A stretch of DNA of 64,000 bases from Folioceros fuciformis (taxonomy: Eukaryota > Anthocerotophyta > Anthocerotopsida > Anthocerotales), in NCBI GenBank assembly GCA_049999805.1, contig JBNGIO010006406.1, positions 161,129 through 225,128 of the forward strand. The letters are read 5' to 3'. Made by a program: the position numbers and the translations under genes. Shown here in pieces: positions 20,759 through 32,400 of this stretch (position 1 is the stretch's first letter; each line of letters begins with the position of its first letter). The notes below the pieces were generated by a model. That model had not been told where the DNA came from and ran no database searches. It worked only from the letters and a program-made list of their open reading frames with translations.

Positions 20759-23700
20759 TCAGACCAAGTCGCGGACGACTTGGGCCAGGTCCAGTACCAC
20801 TTCCGTGAGAAGGTCGGCAGTTGAGAGAGTCTGATTGTCGACTTGTAGACCGTGAGGCGGAGGGTCGGCTGGGTAGACCGAGCTTCTGCCTGATTGGGAC
20901 TTGCTGATCCATTTTTGCAAGATGGCATTCACCTTGTCAGGGATCTCGTCGTGGGGGCAGTGACCTGGGAGGATGAAAGGGTAGCGTCAGGGGAGATCCG
21001 TCACTTGCATGTGGTGGAAGCGACTGGCGAGGGCGGGCGGGACGTGATGGAAAGAAACAGTACCTGCATCCACGAGTTTGACCGTGACGTTCTTGCAATG
21101 GGATTGGAACAGGCTGGCCCTGAACGGGGAGTTAGTGAGGGGATCCTTCGCTCCCTGCAGCATCCCATCCGAGTAAGTTATTCGTTGTGCTGGTTCTACA
21201 CACAGCAAGGGTTAGGGTTTTTGGTGGTCACCTGTAGGACTAGCACCTTGCCGCTGAAGCGGTCCAAGAACAAGTTGATAGGCAGCGGCGGCTGCAGGAA
21301 GAAAATGCTCTCCAGGACAGTGATGGCTCCAGGGTCGTAAGACTGGTGCTGTTGTTAAGTCCTCCCCGTTTGGACGTCTGGTCTGGAAGTGTAGGAAAAT
21401 GGAGGAGAGGTGAAGGATACAGCTCGTGTCACTTCCTCAGCTAGCCAGTCGTCTGCCCTAGCCGTGTTCTGGATCACGTGACCAAGAGTGATGAACTGAT
21501 GAGCAGATTCGTTAGACGGCCATAGGGGAATATGCGGGGTAGAACGTGCATACCACGGGGTAACATTTCCGTAACAGGTTGTTGGACGAGTTCTGGAGAT
21601 AGAGCATGAGCAACCGTGAGCCGGCCCATGCTACCTGTGATTTGCTCCGTGGCTGCAGCGAAGGGGACGATGCGTTAGGCAATGACTCTCGGACAAAGGA
21701 TTTGATGCCTGTGTGAACGTAAGAGCCCTGGCAGCTGCTTCACCTTTCGGTACTTCATGCCCTCGTAATTGGGAATCACTTTGCCAGCGGGACAGATCAG
21801 CACCAGGGACTTGACAAGCTGCGGCCACAGTCCAGCAACTACGCTGACGGTGTATCCTGCACACAAGGAACTGACTCGAAGTTACTTCAGAAACCATCCC
21901 TTGCATCGTAAGATTCCGGGTGCATTCACAAGCAGTCGTCCCTACCTCCGATGGAGTTGCCAGCCAAGACAACTGGCTCGCCCACCACCTCAGCGATGAA
22001 GTCCCTCACAAGCTCAGACCAGAAGAGCTCCGTGTACAGCACATTGGGCTTTTCTGATCTCCCAAAGCCCAGCAGAGTCAGAGCCCAGACTCGGTTGCCT
22101 TTGCTTGCGACCTCTTGGACATTATTGCGGTAATGCTGCCAAAAGGCCCCAAAACCATGCACGAGAAGCACTGCAGGCCCCTCCTTGCCAGCATGCGTGT
22201 ACTGCACAGCCACGGTAAAGGGGGTGAGGCATACGCCATGGGGCGACAGTGGACAGCGGGGACACCATCTCGTGCATTGGTCTTGCGCATAAGTCTGTGA
22301 GATCCAAGACCTGGAGGAAGGTGAGTGAGTACCTGCACCAGAAAGTTCCGCCACTTCCAGGTTTTGGTAGTCAGGCCGGTTGCTCGTCCCTCGGCCTGGC
22401 TGTTCTTAGCAAGACGTTGGTACCACTAGAAGATACAAATGCATAGCATAGTATTAGCCATCCCTCGTTTACCACTCATGCACAGACTTGCCTACCCTTG
22501 TTCTGCAACCGGTTCTGTGGTCTCAGAACTGCAGAAAGCATGAACTGAACCGATGACAGCCCTCCTAGCAACACCTCAATAGATTTGGCATCTGAAACTG
22601 CTGAAGCAACTGTGAACGTCGAGAATCCGAAGGGGGATAGCCTGCCCCCAAGCCGCTCTTTCTCATATTCAACAGCCTCGTGATACACTCTTCTTAATGA
22701 GAGGGTACCAAGTCCCAGCACACAACCGAAAAGACTTCGGAAAGACGCTCCGGGTCTGGACTCAAGTTCCCATATGCCCTCATACATCCTACACGGCAAA
22801 CACCATCACTGAGGAACACAACCAAAAATCGGCCCCAAAGGAACCAGGGTCACTGGAGCAGACCTTTGCCAGTCATCCCGTGCCGTTGGCTCCAAGAATC
22901 TGAGGTACCCACTGAGAGCATTCGCTGCTCCTGCAGCACCACCAGTAATCACATATCCCTCAGTCCTGGTTGCAGCTTCGATTGACAGCTTTCTCTGTTC
23001 CAGTGCTGCGTAAGGGCTAGCCAATATATATTTCTCTCGCCATTCAAGAAGGCTTCGGAAAGGCGTAGCCCCAACCACTGGAGACGATCCATTTGACGCT
23101 CCGTCCTCAACCTTCAGGATGCTCTCCGCGGATCCAAGCTCAGGTGACCATGATCCTTGCTTGGTGTTTCCTATCGTGCAGCTACAAACTTCTTCCAAAG
23201 TAAGGAGTCTTCCTGAAAAACGCCAATCCGAGCCTCACTCACTGGTTCACGAAGTCAGAGAAGAGACAGCAAAGACACAATTCTCAGCACATGATGTCAG
23301 CTTTACCCTTGTCTACGCCCTGAGGCAAAGGGGGCAAGGAAGTCGGAGGATCGATTGGACGACTTGGTGCGACCCGAGACTTCTGGAAGTCCTTGAAGCT
23401 AACAGAAGAAGTCACATCCCCATCCTGGACAACCAACAATTCCTGGACATGAGAGCCCAAGATATGGAAGTACTGATGTTGCAGCAGCACCTGATGAAGT
23501 TGCTTCGACACACCAACTGACGGCAGACCTCGTACAGAGAGGCAGTCCATTGAGACACAGAAAGCTCGCCCTGCAGCTTCGTCGACAGGCCCCCCCGGAC
23601 TCTGGACACAACTTCCTGCCATGTCTCCTCCACTTCCTCTTCAAAAAAGATGTCCCGTGCACCTGTCTGTTAACCGTTTCCGATCATCCACCCTCCCCGT

Positions 23701-24362
23701 TTTCTTTCCGCACACATCAACCACCAGCCCAACCCAATTCACGATACTAACCAACCTGCTGCACCAGCTCTGCAATGGCATCCTCCGAGCTCCCAACCCG
23801 GATCACCAGGTCTGACCCCACAACCCGCAGATCTCGTTGCAGATAAACAACAGCGTCGTGCAGAGCCTCGAGCACGGAACCGGACCATCCTGCCAGGAAA
23901 GTGTGCACATCAAAATGCATTGCATCAGGACACCCCCCTGAACCTGAACGCAATCACTGCACATGCTCAGGTGAACCACTGACCATCCAGAAGCAGAGGA
24001 TCAAATATGTACACCGGCACGACGGCGTTATATTGAGCTGCCGCTGCCTGCAATCCGGGGTGGTCATCCGTCCTCAGGTCGTGCTTGAACCAGACTATAC
24101 ACGCTCCCTCCTTCCTGGCAGCTGCCACGCCCTTGCCCCCAGTCGTGAATGCAGTTCCAGCTCCAGCTCCAGCCGATGCACACGCAACCTGGAAGCGTCT
24201 GTATGAGACGCGTGTGCCTCTCACGCACACACTGCTCCATGGCCGAGCTCCTGGCGCTCCAAGGCCATGGTAAGAGCTTCCACCAATCCGAAATGGCTGT
24301 ACACTGCCAGCCACAAGGATCCTCGGGGCAGCACACAGGACCGGGACCATCTGGCTCACCAT
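20759..24362 (-). CDS. photolyase-like domain fused to alpha/beta hydrolase, plastid type
   Basis: Matches the plant two-domain protein typified by Arabidopsis At4g25290. Fourteen exons; the start ATG at 24362 follows from a Ser/Ala/Arg-rich plastid-type transit peptide. Residues about 80-260 form the DNA-photolyase N-terminal (antenna) domain: ACIVWFKHDLRTDDHPGL, VVPVYIFDPLLL, EALHDAVVYLQRDLRVVG. A middle part has ALSGYLRFLEPTARDDW and VYHEAVEYEKERLGG. The C-terminal hydrolase has VLLVHGFGAFWQHYRNNV, the nucleophile elbow GNSIGG, acid GAKDP and base AGHCPHDE, a complete triad. The FAD-binding, catalytic half of photolyases is absent, so DNA repair is unlikely. Length is about 782 residues; the acceptor of exon 4 (23424 or 23442) is uncertain by six codons. 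Enzymatic substrate unknown. It is divergent from the reductase gene, 217 bases away. Confidence 0.92.
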
Positions 24363-24579
24363 CCTCGCCCAGGTGCAGTTGCAGTTGCTACAGCGCGACC
24401 ACCAAGAATTCACCCGGGGCCGGAATCTTCACCCAGAGAGCGGAAACTGGGCGTCGTTGGAGTAATCTGCCCTTCTCTCTTTCATCCTTCCTCCACCCAA
24501 CCAGGATTTCCGATTAGATTTGGTCCCGGAGATACTTTCATCCACATCCGAAGCGGCTAGATGCATTCCAGTCCTGGCC
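24363..24579. promoter_or_regulatory. short bidirectional promoter
   Basis: Only 217 bases separate the start codons of the photolyase/hydrolase gene (minus) and the flavin reductase-like gene (plus). Both 5' leaders and both promoters must lie here or overlap the first exons. No TATA box is evident. Both products look plastid-targeted, so co-regulation is plausible but inferred. Confidence 0.6.
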
Positions 24580-25911
24580 ATGGCGGAGCTGAGGGCGGTG
24601 CTGCCGCTTCCCAACCGCGGTCTTCACAGGGTGCAATGCGAGGTTCCTCTTGGGACGCTCCAGCTGCTGTCGCTCCGGCGGCAGCAGCAGCGGCGGGGCC
24701 TGGAGGTGCGGGCTGTGGCCGCGCCTGTAGCCCAGGTTCGGGACCTGCGCAAGCAGATTCTGGAGGAGGAGGTGGAGAGGAAGAATTTCCGCATCCGGGA
24801 GGTGGACACCACTGAGCCTGTGGAATGGCACGCGGGCACCGTGCTCAGGGTGGCTGAGGTGGTACCGGGGGTGCGAGCCGTGACGCTGGAGACGGAGTGT
24901 TCCCGGGAGGTCAGTGTCTGTTTGTGGGCTGTCACGGAAATCTGCATTGCTGCATTGGCTGATCCTGGGGTGTGGACGGGGGTGTCCTTAGCTGGTGAAG
25001 CGGGCCAATGCCTACTTGAAGCCCGGGCAGCTGGCCCAGGTGAGGATCGGGGAGGAGGTGGTGACGGTGGCGTCGTCCAGCCCTCCGTTTCCTAAGGAGA
25101 ACAACGAGCCCGTGCTGTACAAGGTCCGGGGGGACATCCCTGCCGGGACCACCAAGGTTCCGCAGTACTCCTTGTCTGTGCTCGCTCCTCTGGACCTACA
25201 TGTGCAGGAGACGACTGCTCGGGCCTTGTACAATGTGAAGGAAGGTGGGCAAGGTTGCTGGTTGCTGGAGCTGCCGATCAAAATCCCGTTGTCCATTGCG
25301 CACTCAGTGACATGGTTTTGCGGGTGGGCTGGCAGGGGACGAAGTGCAGGTGGGGCCGTTCCTGCCCACGGGGCTGGACCTCAGGCCGGTCATGTTCATC
25401 AACCGCTTCTCCACTCTGCTCATCTTCGCACAAGGGGATGGGATTGCGGTGGCTCGAGCCATGGTCGAAACCCAGGACGGCAATGTGGGCACCCTGAACT
25501 TGAGCATGCGGCAACAGACGAGGCTGTTCTACTCGGCTCCCCAACCATCTCTGATTGCTTACCGGGTACGCGCAGACTCTAGTCTATGCCTTGAGTGGCT
25601 TATGCCGTTTCCTTTTCCTGCTATCTGCAAAGGCAGGAGGACTTTGCTGAGCTGCTTGGCTGCAGGAGAAGTTCGACGAGTGGGAAGCCAGGAAAGTGGA
25701 CATCCGCACCACAGTGGACACCGATGCCGGGGAAGCCTGGGACGGGTTTGTGGGCTCCTTGAGTACTTTGTGGGACGAGGATGACATCGAGTATGATCCA
25801 GAGACCACCGCTGCCCTGGTCTGCGCGGAGAAGGATCAACGAGAAAGCATCAAATCCCTTCTCACAGACGCTGGCATCCCTGACCAGCAAGTTGTTTTTT
25901 GGGAAGCTTGA
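24580..25911 (+). CDS. FAD/NAD(P)-binding oxidoreductase, fruit protein pKIWI502-like
   Basis: A ferredoxin-NADP reductase-type oxidoreductase similar to plant pKIWI502/At1g15140 proteins. Four exons (24580-24909, 24992-25244, 25336-25565, 25666-25911) sum to 1059 bases, 352 residues. Residues 1-45 are rich in Leu/Arg/Ser/Gln without acids, a plausible plastid transit peptide. The flavin-binding barrel includes ANAYLKPGQLAQVRI and VASSSPPFPKENNEPV. The nucleotide-binding half has TLLIFAQGDGIAVARAMVE, equivalent to the usual G-x-G-I-x-P segment, and ends with CAEKDQRESIKSLLTDAGIP near the terminus. An upstream in-frame ATG exists at 24520 but the second ATG fits better with the transit peptide and the short divergent promoter. 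The electron acceptor is unknown for the family. Confidence 0.9.
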
Positions 25912-26651
25912 AGTTTGGGACAACCATCCTGCCCTTCCCTGTCTGAAGCTCCTCGGAGGTGCGGATGAGATTGCTCACTGAAGGCGCATTGTAGGTGCGG
26001 AGGAAACGAAGGAGAGTTGTTATCTGATACACTTGCGGCCATGATAGGTTTCTAGATGAATGTGTCTCCCTGCACTTTGTTTCAATTCTACGCAACCCCT
26101 TTACACCCACTGCACTGTATGCACCATTTCCAGTGGAAACAGTCCCTCTGGAGAATTCTCTCCCGGGACGCCAGCAGGGTTGTCGTACAAGAAGGTGGAA
26201 AATCCACCTCCGGCACCATCCTCCTCAGCACCCTCCGCAATGGCCTATAGCTTCCGTTTTCGAACACATGTGGGGATTGTGTGGCCTCTACACATCTGCT
26301 TTGCCCTTAGCAAACTCACATCGAAGGGTATGATTTCCAACGGCACAAGAGCAGGGCCTCGTCTTGCCATGCTCGGGTTTCGCGGACTCTCAGGAACGGC
26401 TGTTATGGCTAATCGATGCATGTTTTATACGCATGCAAGTCCTGGATGATGCATCCCATCGCACCAGGGTTTTCGAGTCTCGAGTGTCCAGGAACACAGG
26501 CTCAGCAGTTCGTCTGCCTGTGTGACGTATGGACATACATATTTCCCTTTAATTCCTCTCACCTTATGTTATCGGGGCAGAAGGCTCGGAGAGTTGGTTT
26601 GGTGTCTAGGTTTGGCTCCTCGTCGCTGGAGGGCGCGAGCACAGATCCTGG
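25912..26651. other. intergenic region
   Basis: 3' flank of the reductase gene and promoter of the cyclophilin gene, both plus-strand. Open frames of 60-130 codons overlap in several phases without recognisable motifs. I see no supported feature. Confidence 0.5.
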
Positions 26652-28553
26652 ATGGCGATGTCGATGCCGAGGATGAGGGCTCGCGGCACTGCGACGCTGT
26701 GCCTCGCGCTTGTGCTGGTCGCTTCTGCCCTCACAGCAGCTCAGGTTCCCATGCACCTCCCTCCTGTGGCATTTTCGGAAGCGGGATCTCTGGCGTTCTC
26801 TGTCTGTTCTTGCCTGCTGCGAGGAGACTTAATCCGTGAGCTGCTCCGGGGAAAGTCCGAATGTCGGTTTTCTTGACCTCGTGTTTGTTGACATTGTTTG
26901 AGCCTGGTTTCTTGGCTGATGAAACGTTTTACGCCTCCTTGTTCTGGAAGCTGCTTTTTTGAGGCCATCTCCGTAGACGGTGCAGCAGTAGTTTGAGTAC
27001 TAAGCGGAGACGACGATTGCTAGAAAGCATGACCGAATTGCAAGTAAACGATGGGAAAACTGTCACGCGCTTGAAGGATTGCACCGCATGATTTCATGTG
27101 GGAGCTTGCGTGTATCTGCCATGCTGCCTTGGATGTGCTGCGGCTTGGCACTCGAGGTGGCACTGCTGGAATGTTCTGTGCGGCGTCGTCAGCTGATCTG
27201 ATTCTCTGCTGTATTTATGTGGTGATGATGTCCAGGTACTTGTAAGTTCATGGATTTGCAATGGTTTTGCAGGCTAAGAGTAAGGAAAGTCTGGAGGAGA
27301 TTACTCATAAAGTCTTCTTTGATATTGACATCGATGGCACAAGGGCTGGTGTGTTCTTCTCGTCCTATCATGGCGCAAGCTTTAATTTGAGTGTTATTCG
27401 ACAATGTTGGTAACCTGGGTGAGTCTTTGGCTTTGCAGGGCGGGTGGAAATTGGGCTCTTTGGCAAAGCTGTCCCCAAGACAGTGGGTCTGTTCTGAGTC
27501 CTTCACGTTTCAGTGACGAATAAGTTTTTTTTTTTTTTTGGTGCACTCGTTGTTTGATGTCGACTTATTCTTATCAATCGTGTCTGTGCTTCTTTCCTGT
27601 GCAGAAAATTTCCGTGCCTTGTGCACAGGTGCGAGTCACTGAATCCGTGAGACTTCGTGCAAAATGCTGTCATCCTATTTCTTTTGGCTGACTGGGAATT
27701 ATGCTTCTGTAGGTGAGAAAGGGAAAGGGTTGATGGGCAAGAACCTGCATTTCAAGGGGAGCGTGTTCCACCGAATTATCCCGAGTTTCATGATCCAAGG
27801 TGGTGATATCACACATGGGAACGGCCGAGGTGGAGAGTCGATCTTCGGCGAGAAGTTTGCTGATGAGAACTTCAAGCTGAAGCATACTGGAGCAGGTATT
27901 GATTTCTCGTCCTGACTGTGCCGTCTTCCAGCTCCTGCGGTTAGCCCGTCCTCAGATTGGACCCGCCTATTTTGTGCAGGTATTTTGTCCATGGCAAACG
28001 CGGGACCCAACACCAATGGATCGCAGTTCTTCATCACTACAGTCAAGACTAGCTGGTGAGTAAGGACTGCACCCGACCAACTCCCGCACAGCAGTCAGTC
28101 TCATGGTCCGTCCGAGTGTAGGGAGAGGGGTCTGAATGCAGTACGCATTTTCAGAGGTCGAGTCAGCCGAAGATGATCGTACTTTCCACTTTTACAGGTT
28201 AGATGGGCAACATGTTGTCTTTGGGAAGGTCACGAGCGGTATGGATTTTGTTTACATGGCCGAGGGGGCCGGCAGTCTGAGTGGACACCCCAGAAAGACT
28301 GTCAAAATTGTTAAGTCCGGGGAGATCCCTCGTAGCAAGTGGAGACGTAGCAGGCCTGGCCTGATGTCCGTGTGAGTCGGTGACATCTCTGTTCTGTTGT
28401 ATGTCCGCTTGAAGGTTGGATGGAAAGCATGTGGTGTTCGGGAAGGTTATCGGCGGCATGGACGTTGTGTACAAAGTGGAGGCGGAGGGCACCCAGGGCG
28501 GAACTCCAAGAAAGACCATCTCCATCGCCGACAGCGGTGAAATACCTCTGTAG
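26652..28553 (+). CDS. secretory-pathway cyclophilin with two alternative last exons
   Basis: Peptidyl-prolyl cis-trans isomerase of the plant CYP20-1/CYP19-4 (cyclophilin B) type. Shared exons: 26652-26744, 27273-27348, 27439-27486, 27605-27628 (24-base microexon), 27713-27895, 27980-28055. Residues 1-30 are a signal peptide ending ALTAAQ. Catalytic and cyclosporin-binding residues are present: [25 protein letters not shown] and later H of the HVVFGK motif. Two terminal exons follow, both in the same phase and both starting with the WLDG...HVVFGKV block: 28198-28375 (225-residue product ending in a basic [18 protein letters not shown]) and 28415-28553 (212-residue product ending ADSGEIPL, the family's normal end). 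There is no KDEL, so ER lumen or secretion is expected. Confidence 0.93.
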
Positions 28554-29462
28554 AAGGGCGATGAATTGGTTTTTTTTAATTCGGACCAATGTCTGCTTGG
28601 GACCCAATGACTGTCCCACATCCTTCTTCCCGTTAAAATATTACTCAAAACTAAACTGTCCCCTTGCCTGGTGGCGGGAGCTTGTCTCGTGGCTTTCGCT
28701 CCAAATCGATTTCCTCCTGGAGGTGTGTACCATGATCCCTCTTTGGCGCCGCAACAGAACTTGCCTTAAATAGAAATTGAAGTCGATGATCCTCGCGCTG
28801 CAGCTGGTTCCGGCAGCCTGATCCGCGGAGCAACAGCTGCTACCATTGCTACTCTCGCCGTGGCGCCAGGCTCGTGAGGCTGATGTCGGTCAAGCCTGTT
28901 CTCCTTGCACCGTTCCGACTGTAGGGATCTGGAGGCGGGAACAAAGATTCCACACGAGTCAATACATTTGAGCAAAGCAGAGGATGGTCTGGAAACGAGA
29001 TTTGTGGAAAAGTTGTCTTGCGTTCGTCAGCAATTTTGTGCGCTAGAGTCTCTGTGGAGGAGTTACGTGACCCTGTAGGGCGGCCGGGGTAGAGATCTTC
29101 AAGCTGAGGAAGCACCGAAAACGGGCGCAGATCCATGTCGGAACATAAATTTCCCCGGCTTAGATTTTCGGCCACAGGTGGAGGATTTGTTTGAGCTCAG
29201 GATATTGCTGTATGGAATATTGTTGTTCCAGGAGGTTGATATCGATCTCTAATCCTGAACCGGAAGATTGGCAGCAGCGTTATGACGCTCGAACTGGATT
29301 GTCTTCACAGGTCGGCGTCTTGCAATTTTTACCGGCAGAGACAGGAACAAGGCCAGGCTATGGTACTTGAGGAATTGCAACACTTAGAAATTGGCTCAAG
29401 GCCTTCGGGTACAGTAGGAGAGGACGCTGGTTCACAGCTTGCCCCGCTCACTGCAACCTCAG
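28554..29462. other. intergenic region before PIEZO
   Basis: 3' UTR of the cyclophilin gene and promoter/5' leader of PIEZO. No open frame with a recognisable domain; a frame at 29282-29533 overlaps the first PIEZO exon in another phase and is rejected. Confidence 0.5.
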
Positions 29463-32400
29463 ATGCAGCTTTCTGCCATCGGGGCCTTGGCCCCTGTGGT
29501 GCTTCTATGCGGTTAGTACCCGCTTCTGAGTAATTATTCTCTAACGTTGCTACTAGAAGAACTGCTCGTAACGTTGCGTCATTCAAGCTCATGCTGGCAT
29601 TACATGCTAGAACGACTGTCGATCAAGATAATTGTGTGCGGTCGTTGTGCACTGATGTCGTTCCCGATTTCGTGCCAGCTTCATTCTCGGGTTGGAGTTT
29701 GCTCTCATTTCTGTTTCTTCTAGCCTTTCTGGTTGTGCAATACAAGTCCCAGCAAGGTATGTTGAAAGCTACGTTACTCTGCTTGGCAGCATCTTAGTTT
29801 GGTTGTGGTGCACTGGAAGTTTTTGTACTCTGATGTCTGTGTGGGTCCTCATGTGCTTTGTGTGTTTCTCAGGCCTATATGCAAGGCCAAGACCCCTCCT
29901 TTGGATGTCAGTGGTGCTCCTAGCAACTGCTGTGATTGTCGCCGAAGGCATTACTGAACTTGCGTGGGCTGTATTTGGGGACACGTTGAGTTTTCTGGAC
30001 TCCCCGTGGTTGAAGATCATTGGGTTTTCCAGGTGTGTGGGCGACCTCCTCCGGGTGTGCTTCTTAAATTATGATATCACTTGTGGCCAGGAGCGCTCCT
30101 CAGCTAAAAAAGTTCTTGGTACCTGGCACATACATCATGGTTACTGCTTGCTGTTTTGCAGGCTAAATCCCTGGGAGAGCAGCTCTGGAGTATTCCTGGC
30201 ACTTCTTCCGCAGATTGCTGTAGCTGTGACAGCTGCATTTGCTCTTTACCACGAGCAGTACCTAAGTCATCGTTCTTATGATTCACGATGGGGTGAGTTT
30301 TTTTTTATGCTATCGATGTAGGTCTCCAGGGAGACTCGGCCGTCTCATTGTTACCCTGAATCTATTTAATCCGTCTCCCTGTTCCATTCCCTGCCTGCTC
30401 TAAAGAAACTAGTGTGATTGAGCTCTGTTCAAACCCAGCCTTAGGTTGGAGGCTCGATTTATCAACTTCCCGTCTTGTGCTGTTCTGCTCGGTACTGCTA
30501 GACTGGCTGACGCTTCGTCCTTTGTCCAGCAGATGACAATGTTCTCCTATTCAGGACGACCTTGAGGAATTTTGTGCTCCCAGCGATCCTGGTTCTGGCC
30601 GGTGCTGTTCGGCCGTCATGGATCTCGCTCCCATATTTCATTTTCAGCTGTGTGGGGCTTCTGCACTGGTCTACTACCTGCAGTGCTAGTGGTCTTGCCT
30701 GGTACGCCACTTGTATGTTGCAAAAACTGCTGCTCTTTTCACTCTGGTTTTAGGGTGCAAACTTGACTTTCTAAGACGGGAAGTGTAGGGGATGGATGCC
30801 TTTACTCTATTTCACGGGGATGCACATCATGCTTCTGTACCTCCATCAAGTCCCTCTACCTTTGCCAGACAGTATCTATGATGCTGAGGAGTATTTGGGC
30901 CTCTTCAGAATTGCTGACATGGGGTGGCCAGAGGGATTCCAGGTCTTCTCTCTGTTAGCGTTGTATATCCTGGTACACACTCCACTGCCTTCCAACCATA
31001 TAATCATGGATTTGACTTTGTTTGGAATGACAGTCTTTCTTCCGTTGATCTTATTGCGGTGATTTATGTTGACCCCTATTTCTCTTGCTCCTGGCAGCTG
31101 TGCGTTGCTGTAAGTGACTTTCAACAACCACGTCAACAAAGTTCAGCTAGTTCCCTCACGGACAGCCTGCTTCCATCGCACATGCCAAACATCCAGGGAG
31201 ACCCAATGTAATGGTCAGATCTCAACTCCTGCAAGGCTTCCGTGAACTGCGCTTGGTCCAAAGCCGGTGATGCTTGGTCGTGGATGTCAGGGCTTGAGGT
31301 CTGCCTTGAGTCTGTCTGTCTGTCTCCAAAGACTGCGTATAGTTGGTCAGGTCTTTCAGAGATGAAAGGGTTGCTGTGGTATGTAAGTGCTTCTGTCCTC
31401 TGCTTGAGGATGCTTACTTACGTTGTCACACAGACCGTCAAGACGTTGGGCAGTGGAGCAAAGAAGGCTAGCAGCGTTTCATCATGCGACCATCAACTTT
31501 TTCACCTATGGCTTTCCTGTGAGCCTACTACCGTTATGCCCTCCTCTACTTCATTTGGATGGTATTAAATACTTTCAGACTGAATGGCTTGCCTGTCCCC
31601 AGATTTGTCTTGTGGCGCTGATATTTTGGAGCTTTGCTTATGCAAGCCTTTGTGCATTTGGGCTTCTTCTCTATGTGGGCTACATATTTTATGCCTTCCC
31701 ATCAATCCATTGCCTGAGGCGATTGAATCCTGTGTTACTGGGTTTCATTCTATGTTGGACTCTGTGTACATTTCTCTTCAACGCAGCCTTTGACATTGTT
31801 CCCGACGTGGTAAGTTGCATGTTCTATCTGTGATCCTCTGTGGTCTTGCTCGTTCAAGAGTGTCTGATACTGTTCCACCCACAAACACTCTGGGTTGTTT
31901 GATTAGCCGGACCATCTTGTGAGCAGGGTACCAAAATTTGGAGTACAGTTGGGCTATGGCACTATGCTCATGCAGGACTATTTGTTCTCGCACAATTTAC
32001 ACTGAGTGTGCTGATCGGAACTGACATTTTTGTTAGTAACAGCATCCTCAAGAACTTGAATGACGCAGAAATTGCTCAAAATGATGACCCGGCAGCACTG
32101 GAAGAAGGTGAATACTGTGTGTTTCGTACTCTGCAAAACACTTCAAAATGGCTTATGCTGTGGCACAAGCTTGCCAATAAGTGTTCTGTACAACAAATCC
32201 ATGTTGCAATTGTTCTCTCATTGACCAGTGCAAATGTTCTATGTTTCAGACCGGCAAGACATTACAGTACTGATTTTGGCTGTATTTGCATGGTGTCTGC
32301 ATAAAAGTGCTCACATAATCTCGCTGGTTCTCCTATTTGTTGTTGGGATGAAAAGTGGGCTTCTTCATGCAATTTACAGTAAGTCTCTGCTGACAGTATG

